In this document: positions 35,053 to 46,218 of the stretch, piece after piece | Layout: every line of letters begins with the position of its first letter | Numbering within the stretch: position 1 is the stretch's first letter | Assembly: GCF_945952435.1 (NCBI RefSeq) | Contig: NZ_CAMFHZ010000003.1 | Location: forward strand, 62,001-126,000 | Reading direction: 5' to 3' | DNA from: an uncultured Microbacterium sp. | Lineage (GTDB): Bacteria > Actinomycetota > Actinomycetes > Actinomycetales > Microbacteriaceae | Length of the DNA stretch: 64,000 nucleotides | Translations under genes and position numbers: made by a program | The notes under the pieces: generated by a model | Databases searched by the model: none | What the model was told of the DNA's origin: nothing | Seen by the model: the letters and a program-made list of their open reading frames with translations, nothing else

Positions 35053-38000
35053 TGCCCAAGCGCGACGACATCTCCTCCGTCCTCGTCATCGGATCCGGCC
35101 CCATCGTCATCGGACAGGCCTGCGAGTTCGACTACTCCGGCACCCAGGCGTGCCGCGTCCTGCGTGCCGAGGGCGTGCGGGTGATCCTGGTCAACTCGAA
35201 CCCGGCCACGATCATGACCGATCCCGACTTCGCCGACGCGACCTACATCGAGCCGATCACCCCCGAGGTGATCGAGACGATCATCGCCAAGGAGCAGCCC
35301 GACGCGATCCTGCCCACGCTCGGCGGTCAAACCGCGCTCAACGCGGCCATGGCGCTGCACGAGCGGGGGATCCTCGAGAAGTACGGCGTCGAGCTCATCG
35401 GAGCGAACGTCGACGCCATCAAGAAGGGCGAGGACCGGCAGATCTTCAAGGAGCTCGTGATCGAGTGCGGCGCGGACGTCGCCGACTCCGTCATCTGCCA
35501 CACGATGGACGAACTCCTCGCGGGCGCCGAGAAGCTCGGCTATCCGCTCGTGGTCCGACCCTCTTTCACGATGGGCGGCCTCGGCTCGGGCTTCGCGTAC
35601 GACGAGGCGGACCTGCGCCGGATCGGCGGCGCAGGGCTGCACGACTCGCCCACGACCGAGGTGCTCCTGGAGGAGTCGATCCTCGGCTGGAAGGAGTACG
35701 AGCTCGAGCTCATGCGGGACACCGCCGACAACACCGTCGTGGTCTGCTCGATCGAGAACGTCGACCCGGTCGGCGTGCACACGGGGGACTCGATCACCGT
35801 CGCGCCCGCGCTGACGCTGACCGACCGCGAGTACCAGAAGATGCGCGACATCGGCATCGACATCATCCGCGCCGTCGGCGTGGACACCGGTGGCTGCAAC
35901 ATCCAGTTCGCCGTCGACCCGGCGACCGGGCGCATCATCGTCATCGAGATGAACCCGCGCGTCTCCCGCTCCAGCGCGCTGGCCTCCAAGGCGACCGGCT
36001 TCCCGATCGCGAAGCTCGCCGCCAAGCTCGCGCTCGGGTACCGCCTCGACGAGATCCCCAACGACATCACGGGCGTGACTCCGGCGAGCTTCGAGCCGAC
36101 GCTCGACTACGTGGTCGTCAAGGCCCCGCGCTTCGCGTTCGAGAAGTTCCCCGCCGCCGACGCCACGCTCACGACGACCATGAAGTCGGTCGGCGAGGCC
36201 ATGGCGATCGGACGCAACTACACGACCGCGCTGCAGAAGGCGCTGCGCTCCCTGGAGAAGCGCGGGTCCTCCTTCCACTGGGGGCCGGAGGAGCGGTCGG
36301 TCGAGGAACTGCTGGAGATCGCGAAGACCCCGACCGACGGACGGATAGTGACCCTGCAGCAGGCGCTGCGCAAGGGCGCGACGATCGAGCAGGCCTTCGA
36401 GGCGACGGCGATGGACCCCTGGTTCCTCGATCAGATCGTGCTCATCAACGAGGTCGCGGAGCAGATCCGCACGGCGCCCGAGCTCGACGCGGCCGTCTTC
36501 CGTCTCGGCAAGGAGCACGGGTTCAGCGACGCCCAGTTCGCACAGTTGCGGGGCATCGGCGAGGCCGAGGTCCGCGGCGTGCGGCACGGACTGGGGATCC
36601 GCCCGGTCTACAAGACCGTCGACACCTGTGCGGGGGAGTTCCCCGCGCTCACGCCCTACCACTACTCGAGCTACGACACCGAGACCGAGGTCGCCCCGAG
36701 CGACCGCACCAAGGTCGTCATCATCGGGTCAGGCCCGAACCGCATCGGACAGGGCGTCGAGTTCGACTACTCCTGCGTGCACGCGTCCTTCGCGCTCTCG
36801 GACGCGGGGTACGAGACGATCATGGTCAACTGCAACCCGGAGACGGTCTCGACCGACTACGACACGAGCGACCGGCTCTACTTCGAGCCGCTCACGCTCG
36901 AGGACGTCCTCGAGGTGCTGCACGCCGAGTCGCAGTCCGGCACGATCCTCGGCGTCGTCTGCCAGCTCGGCGGCCAGACCCCACTCGGCCTCGCGAAAGG
37001 CATCGAGGCCGCGGGTTACACCGTGCTCGGCACGAGCCCGGAGGCCATCGACCTCGCCGAGGAGCGCGAGCTGTTCTCCCGTCTGCTCGATCAGGCGGAG
37101 CTCGTCGCGCCGCGCAACGGCACCGCGACCGACGTCGAGGGCGCCGTCGCGGTGGCGGAGGAGATCGGCTACCCCGTGCTCGTGCGCCCGAGCTTCGTGC
37201 TCGGCGGCCGGGGCATGGAGATCGTGTACGACACCCCGGCGCTGCGCGACTACTTCGTGCGCACGGCGGGAGAGGTCGTGATCGAGGAGGGCAAGCCGCT
37301 GCTCGTCGACCGCTTCCTCGACGACGCGATCGAAATCGACGTGGACGCGCTGTACGACGGCACAGAGCTCTACATCGGCGGGGTCATGGAGCACCTCGAG
37401 GAGGCGGGGATCCACTCCGGCGACTCGAGCTGCACGCTGCCCCCCGTCTCGCTCGGCCGCACCGACATCGACCGCGTCCGTGAGGCGACGCTCGCGATCG
37501 CCGAGGGCGTGGGCGTGCGCGGCCTGTTGAACGTCCAGTTCGCGATCAGCGCGGGGGTGCTCTACGTCATCGAGGCGAACCCTCGCGCGAGCCGCACGGT
37601 GCCCTTCGTGTCGAAGGCGCTCGGCATTCCTCTCGCCAAGGCTGCGAGCCGGATCCTGTCCGGCTCCACGATCTCGGAACTGATCGCCGAGGGGCTGCTG
37701 CCGGAGAACGACGGCTCGCGCGTGCCGCTGGGATCGCCCGTCTCCGTCAAGGAGGCGGTGCTGCCGTTCAAGCGGTTCCGCACCGCCGATGGCCGGATCG
37801 TGGACTCCGTGCTGGGCCCGGAGATGCGCTCGACCGGTGAGGTCATGGGCATCGACCGCGACTTCCCGACGGCGTTCGCGAAGAGCCAGGCGGCCGCCTA
37901 CGGCGGCACGCCGACGTCCGGCACGGTGTTCATCTCCGTCGCCGATGCGGACAAGCGCGCCGTGATCCTGCCCGCGCACCGGCTGCATCAGCTCGGGTTC

Positions 38001-38357
38001 GCGATCGTCGCGACGTCGGGCACGGCCGAGATCCTCTCGCGCAACGGCATCCCCGTGACCGTCGTCGAGAAGTACAGCGAGACGCAGGAGAGCGGGTCGA
38101 CGAACATTGTCGACCTCATCGATCGCGGCGAGATCGACATCATCGTCAACACCCCGTCGGGCGGGGCGGCACGCGCCGACGGCTACGAGATCCGGGCGGC
38201 CGCGGTCGCCGCGGACAAGGCGCTCTTCACGACCATCGCCACGCTCGGCGCGGCGGTGAGCGGGATGGACGCCGCGCACACCGGATTCGACGTCCGCAGC
38301 CTGCAGGAGTACGCGCAGGACCGCGCTGCGAGACACGAGCAGGTGGCGCGGGCGTGA
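35052..38357 (+). CDS. carB: Carbamoyl phosphate synthase large subunit
   Basis: Makes carbamoyl phosphate from bicarbonate, ammonia and two ATP. The protein has 1101 residues, normal length. Two homologous ATP-grasp halves are visible: the first begins [21 protein letters not shown] near residue 10, the second [20 protein letters not shown] near 555. The C-terminal MGS-like allosteric domain (from ~940) contains [18 protein letters not shown]. It overlaps pyrF by 4 nt. Confidence 0.98.
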   Translation: MPKRDDISSVLVIGSGPIVIGQACEFDYSGTQACRVLRAEGVRVILVNSNPATIMTDPDFADATYIEPITPEVIETIIAKEQPDAILPTLGGQTALNAAMALHERGILEKYGVELIGANVDAIKKGEDRQIFKELVIECGADVADSVICHTMDELLAGAEKLGYPLVVRPSFTMGGLGSGFAYDEADLRRIGGAGLHDSPTTEVLLEESILGWKEYELELMRDTADNTVVVCSIENVDPVGVHTGDSITVAPALTLTDREYQKMRDIGIDIIRAVGVDTGGCNIQFAVDPATGRIIVIEMNPRVSRSSALASKATGFPIAKLAAKLALGYRLDEIPNDITGVTPASFEPTLDYVVVKAPRFAFEKFPAADATLTTTMKSVGEAMAIGRNYTTALQKALRSLEKRGSSFHWGPEERSVEELLEIAKTPTDGRIVTLQQALRKGATIEQAFEATAMDPWFLDQIVLINEVAEQIRTAPELDAAVFRLGKEHGFSDAQFAQLRGIGEAEVRGVRHGLGIRPVYKTVDTCAGEFPALTPYHYSSYDTETEVAPSDRTKVVIIGSGPNRIGQGVEFDYSCVHASFALSDAGYETIMVNCNPETVSTDYDTSDRLYFEPLTLEDVLEVLHAESQSGTILGVVCQLGGQTPLGLAKGIEAAGYTVLGTSPEAIDLAEERELFSRLLDQAELVAPRNGTATDVEGAVAVAEEIGYPVLVRPSFVLGGRGMEIVYDTPALRDYFVRTAGEVVIEEGKPLLVDRFLDDAIEIDVDALYDGTELYIGGVMEHLEEAGIHSGDSSCTLPPVSLGRTDIDRVREATLAIAEGVGVRGLLNVQFAISAGVLYVIEANPRASRTVPFVSKALGIPLAKAASRILSGSTISELIAEGLLPENDGSRVPLGSPVSVKEAVLPFKRFRTADGRIVDSVLGPEMRSTGEVMGIDRDFPTAFAKSQAAAYGGTPTSGTVFISVADADKRAVILPAHRLHQLGFAIVATSGTAEILSRNGIPVTVVEKYSETQESGSTNIVDLIDRGEIDIIVNTPSGGAARADGYEIRAAAVAADKALFTTIATLGAAVSGMDAAHTGFDVRSLQEYAQDRAARHEQVARA

Positions 38358-39196
38358 CGGCGTCGTTCGGACGGCGGCTGCGGGCGGCGCTCGACGCGTA
38401 CGGCCCGCTGTGCGTGGGGATCGATCCGCACGCACAGCTGCTCGACGACTGGGGGCTCGGTCAGGATGCCGCAGGCGTGCGCGACTTCGGCCTCAGGGTG
38501 GTCGACGCGTCCGCGGGCCGGGTCGCCGCGGTGAAACCGCAGGTGTCGTTCTTCGAGCGGTTCGGGGCGGCAGGGTTCGCGGCGCTGGAGAGTGTGCTCG
38601 CCGCGGCCCGTGCCGCCGGGCTGCTGGTCGTCGCGGACGCCAAGCGGGGCGACATCGGCACGACCATGGCCGGATACGCTCAGGCCTGGCTCGAGCCGGG
38701 TGCGCCTCTCGAGGCCGACGCGTTGACGGTCAGCCCGTACCTCGGCGGGGGTTCGCTGGCCGAGGCGATCCGGCACGCGCTTCCGCACGGGAAGGGCGTG
38801 TTCGTGCTGGCCGCGACGAGCAATCCCGAGGGCGCGTCGGTGCAGCAGGCGCACACGACGCGCCCGGGGGAGACGGTGGCGTTGCGCGTCACCCGCGACG
38901 TGGTCGCGCTCGACGACTCCACCGACCCGCTCGGCTCGGTGGGGCTCGTGGTCGGGGCGACGATCGATCGGGCCGCGTTCGCGCTCGACGACGAGGTCCT
39001 GCGCGCCGTGCCGCTGCTCGCCCCCGGATTCGGCGCCCAGGGCGCGACGGCCGAGGACCTGCGACGGGGATTCGGTACGCTGGCAGGTAACGTCCTGGCT
39101 TCCGAGAGCCGGAGCATCCTGTCCGCCGGCCCGGATCGGATCGCAGCGACGATCGACGAGCGCGCGGCGCGCTATCAGGAGGTCATGGGTGGCTGA
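38354..39196 (+). CDS. pyrF: Orotidine 5'-phosphate decarboxylase (subfamily 2)
   Basis: Forms UMP from OMP. The protein has 280 residues, the length of the subfamily found in actinobacteria. The catalytic Lys-Asp network is in [11 protein letters not shown] near residues 94-104. [13 protein letters not shown] is near 58-70. The GTG start overlaps carB, and the stop is 8 nt into the next gene, continuing the pyr operon into the gmk fusion. Confidence 0.95.
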   Translation: MTASFGRRLRAALDAYGPLCVGIDPHAQLLDDWGLGQDAAGVRDFGLRVVDASAGRVAAVKPQVSFFERFGAAGFAALESVLAAARAAGLLVVADAKRGDIGTTMAGYAQAWLEPGAPLEADALTVSPYLGGGSLAEAIRHALPHGKGVFVLAATSNPEGASVQQAHTTRPGETVALRVTRDVVALDDSTDPLGSVGLVVGATIDRAAFALDDEVLRAVPLLAPGFGAQGATAEDLRRGFGTLAGNVLASESRSILSAGPDRIAATIDERAARYQEVMGG

Positions 39197-40103
39197 ACCG
39201 GCACAGCGTGTGGTGCCCGAGGTCGATCGCGCGGCGGCGGCACGGCGTGCCGTCGAGCGCCGCAGGGCAAGAGCCTCGCTCAAGCGGGATCTGAGCATGC
39301 GCGTCGTCGCTCCCCAGGACGTCCTGGACGCGGCGACCGCCGATCCGGAGTCGACGGCGGGCACCCTGCGGGTGCCGGACTTCCTGACCGCGCTTCCCGC
39401 GATCGGCGCGGGCAAGCGGGACAGGATCCTCGCCGATCTGCACATCTCGCCCGTCAAGAGGCTCGGCGGGCTCGGCACGCGCCAGCTCGCGGCCCTGCGC
39501 ACCTGGCTCGACACGCGGTTCCCGATCGCGCGCCCGCGGGACGGCCGCAGCCGGCTGCTCGTGCTGGCGGGGCCGACCGCGGTCGGCAAGGGCACCGTCG
39601 CCGCGCACATCCGGGAGAACCATCCCGAGATCCACCTCTCCGTCTCGGCCACGACCCGGGCGCCCCGTCCCGGCGAGCAGGACGGTGTGCACTACTTCTT
39701 CGTCGACGACGACGAGTTCGACCGGATGATCGCCGCCGGAGAGCTGCTCGAGCATGCGACGGTGCACAACCGGTTCCGGTACGGCACGCCGCGCCGACCG
39801 ATCGAGGAGGCGCTCGCGAACGGCAAGACCGTGCTGCTCGAGATCGACCTGCAGGGCGCGCGTCAGGTGCGCGCCGCGGACCCGGCCGCGACGCTCGTGT
39901 TCCTGCTCCCGCCTTCCTGGGACGAGCTGGTGCAGCGACTGGTCGGCCGCGGCACCGAGGACGCCGAGGAGCGGACCCGGCGTCTGCGCACGGCGAAGGT
40001 CGAGCTGGCCGCGCAGAGCGAGTTCGATCACCGCGTCGTGAACGAGGACGTCGCCACCGCGGCCCGCGAGGTCGTAGAATTGAGTTCGAGCTCCGCGCGC
40101 TGA
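39189..40103 (+). CDS. gmk: Fusion of actinobacterial IHF (mIHF) and guanylate kinase
   Basis: A 304-residue protein about 100 residues longer than normal guanylate kinase. Residues ~1-115 match the actinobacterial integration host factor: a basic helix ([18 protein letters not shown]) followed by [19 protein letters not shown] and [10 protein letters not shown]. Residues ~120-300 are guanylate kinase, with the P-loop GPTAVGKGT at 128-136 and the GMP-binding motif [17 protein letters not shown]. In mycobacteria mihF and gmk are adjacent separate genes. The fusion is continuous with no stop between. Guanylate kinase makes GDP; mIHF binds and bends DNA. Confidence 0.92.
   Translation: MAEPAQRVVPEVDRAAAARRAVERRRARASLKRDLSMRVVAPQDVLDAATADPESTAGTLRVPDFLTALPAIGAGKRDRILADLHISPVKRLGGLGTRQLAALRTWLDTRFPIARPRDGRSRLLVLAGPTAVGKGTVAAHIRENHPEIHLSVSATTRAPRPGEQDGVHYFFVDDDEFDRMIAAGELLEHATVHNRFRYGTPRRPIEEALANGKTVLLEIDLQGARQVRAADPAATLVFLLPPSWDELVQRLVGRGTEDAEERTRRLRTAKVELAAQSEFDHRVVNEDVATAAREVVELSSSSAR
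40075..40080 (+). promoter_or_regulatory. -10 box TAGAAT for rpoZ inside the gmk 3' end
   Basis: TAGAAT predicts a start near 40087 and an rpoZ leader of ~88 nt. It would allow rpoZ expression independent of the pyr operon. Confidence 0.45.
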
Positions 40104-40174
40104 CGTCGTCGCGCGCCCGCATTCCTCTCCGCGTCCGCCGGCGCGAGAACGTTCCCACCACCAGGAGGTCCACC

Positions 40175-40429
40175 ATGGCCGGAAGCAACCAGGGCATCAT
40201 CGACCCGCCGATCGACAACCTGCTCGACCGTGTCGAGTCCAAGTACGAGCTCGTGATCTATGCGTCCAAGCGCGCCCGTCAGATCAACGACTACTACTCC
40301 GACCTGCACGAGGGCAACCTCTTCGACAACGTGGGACCGCTCGTCGACTCGTCCGTCGAGGACAAGCCGCTCACGATCGCCCTGCACGAGATCAACGAGG
40401 ACAAGCTCCGCATCCGCCACGCGGAGTGA
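40175..40429 (+). CDS. rpoZ: RNA polymerase omega subunit
   Basis: The smallest RNA polymerase subunit, which helps beta-prime fold and assemble. The protein has 84 residues. The family segment [20 protein letters not shown] lies near residues 19-38. The ATG has a strong ribosome-binding site (GGAGG). It follows the gmk fusion and is followed by a strong terminator rather than coaBC. Confidence 0.96.
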   Translation: MAGSNQGIIDPPIDNLLDRVESKYELVIYASKRARQINDYYSDLHEGNLFDNVGPLVDSSVEDKPLTIALHEINEDKLRIRHAE

Positions 40430-40440
40430 GCTGACGCTCC

Positions 40441-40476
40441 GGAGCCGCCGCCATCCCGTCGGATGTCGGCGGCTCC
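40441..40476 (+). terminator. Terminator after rpoZ, 10+5 bp stem with tetraloop
   Basis: GGAGCCGCCG (40441-40450) pairs with 40467-40476. Above one mismatch, CATCC (40452-40456) pairs with GGATG (40461-40465) around CGTC. It begins 12 nt after the rpoZ stop. There is no U-tract. Confidence 0.8.
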
Positions 40477-40479
40477 GTC

Positions 40480-40485
40480 CATACT
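40480..40485 (+). promoter_or_regulatory. Possible -10 box CATACT for metK
   Basis: CATACT lies just past the rpoZ terminator and predicts a start near 40492. It matches TATAAT at 4 of 6 bases, so it is weak. Confidence 0.35.
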
Positions 40486-40496
40486 GGGGTCCGCAC

Positions 40497-40525
40497 GACG
40501 GATCCGCACCGGGGACGGATCCGTC
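40497..40525 (+). promoter_or_regulatory. Hairpin in the metK leader
   Basis: GACGGATCCG (40497-40506) pairs perfectly with CGGATCCGTC (40516-40525) around a 9-nt loop. It would form at the 5' end of the metK message and ends 34 nt before the start codon. It may stabilise or regulate the mRNA. I see no recognised SAM riboswitch consensus. Confidence 0.4.
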
Positions 40526-40559
40526 CCGCACGTCCGCCCTGCACACCGAGGGAGCACCG

Positions 40560-41756
<1,197 letters not shown>

Positions 41757-41775
41757 GTCGGCCTGCGAGTCCGCC

Positions 41776-43764
41776 GTGGCCCGCCCCCTCGCGCGCGTGC
41801 TGCTCGACTCGCCGGTGCCGCAGCTCGACCGGTTGTTCGACTACGCGATCCCCGCGGAGCTCGTCGACGAAGCGGTCGTCGGGGTGCGGGTGCGGGTGCC
41901 CCTGCGCTCGGCGGGCCGCATGATCGACGCGTACATCGTCGAACTCGACGCCGAGAGCGACGATGCGCGCGTCCTCGCCGAACTCGACGCGGTGGTCTCT
42001 CCGGCGCGCGTGCTGCCGGAGGAGCTGTACGCGCTCGCCCGCCGCGTCGCGGATCGCGCCGCGGGCAGCGCCTCGGACATTCTGCGCCTGATCGTGCCCA
42101 AACGACAGGTGCGCGTCGAGAAGGCCTGGCTCGCCGCTCAGGGGGAGCGGCCCGCCTCGTCCGGTGACGACGGCGAAGACCGGACCGGCGGTCTTCCCGA
42201 CACGCCGGGGCCCGCGACCGAGGACGTGCTCGCCCTGTACGCCGGTCTCACCGATGTGCTGGACGACCGCGAACGCGCCGCGGTCGAGGCGATCCCCCGT
42301 CTCGGTCCGGATGGATCGCCGGAGTGGGCGCGTCTCCTGGCGTCCGCGGCCGCGCACACGCTCGGATCCGGCTCTTCCGCGATCCTCGTCGTGCCGGACT
42401 ACCGGGACCTCGATCTGCTGATCGCCGCCCTCGACCTGCTCGCCCCGGACGCTCCGATCGTACGGCTCGACTCGCGGCAGGCGAACCCCGATCGCTACCG
42501 CGCCTATCTGCGCACGCTCGAAGACGCGCCCTGCATCGTGGTCGGCAACCGCTCGGCGGTGTACGCACCCGTGCGCGCGGGACTCGTCGCGCTCTGGGAC
42601 GACGGCGACGGACTCCTCGCCGAACCCCTCGCCCCGGGCGTCCACGCGCGGGATGCGGCGCTGCTGCGTCAGGAGCGCGAAGGGTCCGCACTGCTCTTCG
42701 TCGGGCATACCCGCACCACGGACGTCGAGCGGCTCGTCGAGACCGGGTGGTTCCGCGCGGTCACGGCCGCACGTCGTGTGCTGCCGCGCATCGTCCTGGA
42801 CTCGCCGGAGGATCTGGACCGCCGCGGACAGCGACTCCCCTCGCGGGCGTTCCTCACCGCCCGCGAGGCGGCGGCGACCGGGCCCGTGCTGCTGCAGGTC
42901 GCGCGGCCCGGCTTCTCGCCCACGCTCGTCTGCGCCGCGTGCCGCACTCCCGCCCGCTGCCGGTCGTGCGGCGGCCCCCTCGGCGCCGCGCACCGCGGTG
43001 CCGTACCGGTCTGCGCCTGGTGCGGACGGGAGGCGAGATCCTGGTCCTGCGGTCACTGCGGCGGGACCACGGTGCGCCTCGCCGCCTCGGGCAGCGAACG
43101 GACGGCGGAGGAGCTCGGCCGGGCGTTCCCCGGGATCCGGGTGATCGTCGCCGACGGCGCGCATCCGCTCTCGCACGTGGACGCCCGCCCTGCGCTCGTC
43201 GTCGCGACACGGGGCGCGGAGCCGGTGGCGGAGGGGGGCTATCGCGCGATCGTGCTGCTCGACGGGTCGCGCATGCTGCAGACGCCGGAGCTGCGGATCG
43301 GGGAGTCCTGCCTGCGCTGGTGGTCCAACGCCGCGGCCCTCGCCGCTCCCGGTGCGCCGATCCACCTCGTCGGCGTGGACGGCCCGGTCGCCCGTGCCTT
43401 CGCGACCTGGTCCCAGCCGGCCTACGCTCGTGCCGAGCTCGCCGAGCGCGCCCCGCTGCGCATGCCCCCGGCGGTGCGGGTCGCCCAGCTGGAAGGCACG
43501 GCGGCGGGCGTCCGGCGGGCGCTCGACGATCTCACGGCGCTGCGCCTGCCCGCGGACGCCGTGCTGGGACCGGTGACGATCGAGAACGACCCGGACGGAC
43601 GGGAGCGCGCCCTGGTGCGCTTCCCGTACGTCGAAGGCACCCGGGTCGCCGAGACGCTGCGCGCGTCCGTGATCGCCGAGGCCATGGGCCGCCGTCGGGG
43701 CCGCGGACGCAGCACACGGACTACGCTCTCCGTGAGGCTGGACGTCACCGAGCCCGACCTCTGA
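41776..43764 (+). CDS. priA: Helicase-dead PriA-like primosomal protein
   Basis: A PriA homologue of 662 residues, shorter than the ~730 of E. coli. The N-terminal 3'-DNA-binding domain (PVPQLDRLFDYAIP, VVGVRVRVPL) is intact. Eight zinc-binding Cys in four C-x2-C pairs lie in CAACRTPARCRSCGG and CAWCGREARSWSCGHCGG near residues 385-425. The Walker A (GxTGSGKT) and DEEH motifs are lost: that region reads SGSSAILVVPDYR, and the Walker B region reads ALWDDGDG. It probably aids replication restart without helicase activity, as reported for mycobacterial PriA. The start is the GTG at 41776. Confidence 0.87.
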   Translation: MARPLARVLLDSPVPQLDRLFDYAIPAELVDEAVVGVRVRVPLRSAGRMIDAYIVELDAESDDARVLAELDAVVSPARVLPEELYALARRVADRAAGSASDILRLIVPKRQVRVEKAWLAAQGERPASSGDDGEDRTGGLPDTPGPATEDVLALYAGLTDVLDDRERAAVEAIPRLGPDGSPEWARLLASAAAHTLGSGSSAILVVPDYRDLDLLIAALDLLAPDAPIVRLDSRQANPDRYRAYLRTLEDAPCIVVGNRSAVYAPVRAGLVALWDDGDGLLAEPLAPGVHARDAALLRQEREGSALLFVGHTRTTDVERLVETGWFRAVTAARRVLPRIVLDSPEDLDRRGQRLPSRAFLTAREAAATGPVLLQVARPGFSPTLVCAACRTPARCRSCGGPLGAAHRGAVPVCAWCGREARSWSCGHCGGTTVRLAASGSERTAEELGRAFPGIRVIVADGAHPLSHVDARPALVVATRGAEPVAEGGYRAIVLLDGSRMLQTPELRIGESCLRWWSNAAALAAPGAPIHLVGVDGPVARAFATWSQPAYARAELAERAPLRMPPAVRVAQLEGTAAGVRRALDDLTALRLPADAVLGPVTIENDPDGRERALVRFPYVEGTRVAETLRASVIAEAMGRRRGRGRSTRTTLSVRLDVTEPDL

Positions 43765-43806
43765 GATCACGCACCACCCCGACCGCAGCACCTTCGAAGG
43801 ACCTCC

Positions 43807-44748
43807 ATGCGCCTCGTCTTCGCCGGAACTCCGGCGGCCGCCGTGCCCGCCCTGCGGCGCCTCGCCGCCGAGCACGAGATCGTCTCCGTCGTCACACGCC
43901 CGGACGCCCCCCTCGGTCGCCGACGCGTGCTCACCCCGTCGCCCGTGGCGCAGGAGGCGGCGGCTCTCGGGATCCCGGTCATCAAGGCCGCCCGCCTCGA
44001 CGAGGACGCGACAGGGCGGATCGCCGCGCTGCGTCCCGACCTCGGCGTCATCGTGGCGTACGGCGGGCTCGTCCGCGAGCCGCTTCTGAGCACCCCGGCG
44101 CGCGGCTGGATCAACCTGCACTTCTCGCTGCTGCCCGCGTGGCGGGGCGCCGCACCCGTCCAGCGCGCGTTGATCGCGGGAGACGAGGAGCTCGGGGCCA
44201 CCGTGTTCCAGCTCGTGCCCGCGCTCGACGCGGGGGATGTCCACGCGATGCGGGTCTACCCGATCGACGCCGAGGCGACCGCGGACGACGCGCTCGCCTC
44301 GCTCGCCGAGGACGGCGCCGGCCTCCTGTGCGAGGCGGTCTCGGCGATCGCGGATGGCACCGCGCGTCCCGTCGCTCAGGTGGGCGAGCCCACGCATGCC
44401 GCCAAGCTGGTGCTCGCGGACGGACTGCTCGACTGGACGCTCCCGGCGGACGAGATCCATGCGCGCTTCCGCGGCGTGACCAGCGAGCCAGGAGCCCACA
44501 CCGTGTTCGACGGGGCGGTGCTGAAGGTCCGCGATCTGGGCAGCGTCGACACGGACGCGATACTGCGGCCGGGCGAGCTGCGTGCGGTGAAGGACGGCGT
44601 GCTCGTCGGCACCGGATCTCGTCCGCTCCTGCTCCGTCGGGTGCAGCCGGCGGGCAAGGCGGCGATGGCCGCACAGGACTGGTTCCGCGGCCTGCGCGCG
44701 GAGGCGGGGGAGAGCGTGCGGCTCGGCGCGAAGGACGCGGCACGATGA
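43807..44748 (+). CDS. fmt: Methionyl-tRNA formyltransferase
   Basis: Formylates initiator Met-tRNA using 10-formyl-THF. The protein has 313 residues. The catalytic motif HFSLLPAWRGAAPVQRAL lies near residues 105-122. The N-terminal RLVFAGTPAAAVPALRRL is typical of the Rossmann formyltransferase fold. The ATG is preceded by GAAGGACCTCC. The stop overlaps rsmB by 4 nt. A deformylase gene is not in the window. Confidence 0.95.
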   Translation: MRLVFAGTPAAAVPALRRLAAEHEIVSVVTRPDAPLGRRRVLTPSPVAQEAAALGIPVIKAARLDEDATGRIAALRPDLGVIVAYGGLVREPLLSTPARGWINLHFSLLPAWRGAAPVQRALIAGDEELGATVFQLVPALDAGDVHAMRVYPIDAEATADDALASLAEDGAGLLCEAVSAIADGTARPVAQVGEPTHAAKLVLADGLLDWTLPADEIHARFRGVTSEPGAHTVFDGAVLKVRDLGSVDTDAILRPGELRAVKDGVLVGTGSRPLLLRRVQPAGKAAMAAQDWFRGLRAEAGESVRLGAKDAAR

Positions 44749-46211
44749 CCGGGGCGGAGCATCGGGGACGCCCGGGCAGAGACCGGGGCCAGGCCATGGG
44801 TCAGGCCAGAGCTCAGGGCGGACGCCCCCGTCCGCGCGAGGTGCAGCCGGCGCGGCGCGTCGCCTACGACGTGATCCGCGCGGTCGGCGACTCCGACGCG
44901 TACGCGAACCTGCTGCTGCCGGGGGCGATCCGTGAGGCGGGGCTCTCCGCCGCCGACGCCGCGCTCGCAACCGAGCTCGCGTACGGCACCCTGCGACGCG
45001 CGGGCACTTACGATGCGGTCATCGCGCAAGCGGCCGGTCGCCCCGTCGCGGAGATCGACCCACCCGTACTCGACGCGCTCCGTCTCGGCGTGCACCAGTT
45101 GCTGAACACGCGGGTCGCGACGCACGCCGCCGTGAACGAAACCGTGAACCTCGTCGCGACCGAGGCCGGCCGTGGTGCGTCCGGCTTCGCGAACGCCGTG
45201 CTGCGCTCGGTCGCCGGACACTCCGCCGAGGAGTGGACGGCGCGGATCGAGAGCGCGGCACGCTCCGACGACGAGCGCCTGGGGCTCCGCTTCGCGCATC
45301 CCGTCTGGATCATCCGCGCCCTGCGTCGCGCCCTCGCCGCGGAAGGACGCGAGGACGAGCTGGAGGCGCTGCTCGCGGCGGACAACGCGGCACCCGAGGT
45401 CACGCTCGTCGCCCTGCCCGGCCTCGCAGAGCCGTCAGAGCCCCGTCGTCCCTTCGCCGAGACCGCGTTCGGCTCGGGCGGTGGCGACCCCGGAGCCGTC
45501 GTCGCCGAGAGCGGCGGACGGATCCGCGTGCAGGACGAGGGCTCGCAGCTCGTCGCGCTCGCGCTGGCTGGAGCCCGCCCGATCCGGCCCGGCGAGCGCT
45601 GGCTCGACCTGTGCGCCGGCCCGGGCGGCAAGACCGCGCTCCTCGCGGCGGAAGCGCTCCGTAGCGGAGCGACCCTCGATGCGAACGAGGTGGTGCCTGC
45701 CCGCGCCGGGCTCGTCCGTCGTGCGGTCGCCGCCGTGCCGCTGGCGGTCGACGTGACCGAGGAGGACGGGCGGACCGTCGGCGCCGAACGCCCCGCGCAT
45801 TACGACCGCATCCTCGTCGACGCGCCGTGCACGGGACTGGGGGCGCTGCGGCGCAGACCGGAGGCGCGCTGGCGCAAGACCGCCGCCGACGTGCCGGAGC
45901 TCGCGATGCTGCAGGAGCAATTGCTGGGCTCCGCGCTCGACGCGCTCGCGCCGGACGGCGTCCTCGCCTACGTCACCTGCTCGCCCCATCTGGCCGAGAC
46001 CGCCGCCGTCGTGCAGACGGCGCTGCGCGATCACGCGGATGTCGTGGAGCTCGATGCGCGTGCCGCCCTCGCCCGCGTCTCGCACAGCCCGATCGATCTG
46101 CCCGAGCCGTCGAGCGGTGCGGGGCATGCGCAGCTGTGGCCGCATCGCCACGGCACCGACGCGATGTTCCTCGCCCTCCTGCACAAGCGGGCCGAGGAAC
46201 CGATCGGATAA
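44745..46211 (+). CDS. rsmB: 16S rRNA (cytosine-967-C5)-methyltransferase RsmB
   Basis: A SAM-dependent rRNA methyltransferase. The protein has 488 residues. The N-terminal NusB-like RNA-binding domain contains VLDALRLGVHQLL near residue 107. The Rossmann SAM motif is LDLCAGPGGKTALLAA near 287. The two catalytic Cys are C362 in DAPCTGLGALRRRPEARWR and C412 in VTCSPH. The first ~35 residues are basic and variable. The ATG overlaps fmt by 4 nt. rpe follows. Confidence 0.94.
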   Translation: MTGAEHRGRPGRDRGQAMGQARAQGGRPRPREVQPARRVAYDVIRAVGDSDAYANLLLPGAIREAGLSAADAALATELAYGTLRRAGTYDAVIAQAAGRPVAEIDPPVLDALRLGVHQLLNTRVATHAAVNETVNLVATEAGRGASGFANAVLRSVAGHSAEEWTARIESAARSDDERLGLRFAHPVWIIRALRRALAAEGREDELEALLAADNAAPEVTLVALPGLAEPSEPRRPFAETAFGSGGGDPGAVVAESGGRIRVQDEGSQLVALALAGARPIRPGERWLDLCAGPGGKTALLAAEALRSGATLDANEVVPARAGLVRRAVAAVPLAVDVTEEDGRTVGAERPAHYDRILVDAPCTGLGALRRRPEARWRKTAADVPELAMLQEQLLGSALDALAPDGVLAYVTCSPHLAETAAVVQTALRDHADVVELDARAALARVSHSPIDLPEPSSGAGHAQLWPHRHGTDAMFLALLHKRAEEPIG

Positions 46212-46212
46212 T
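46207..46212 (+). promoter_or_regulatory. -10 box GATAAT of leaderless rpe promoter
   Basis: GATAAT (5 of 6 bases) overlaps the rsmB stop and is followed by 6 nt and the ATG at 46219. No ribosome-binding site fits between. Confidence 0.5.
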
Positions 46213-46218
46213 GGACTC

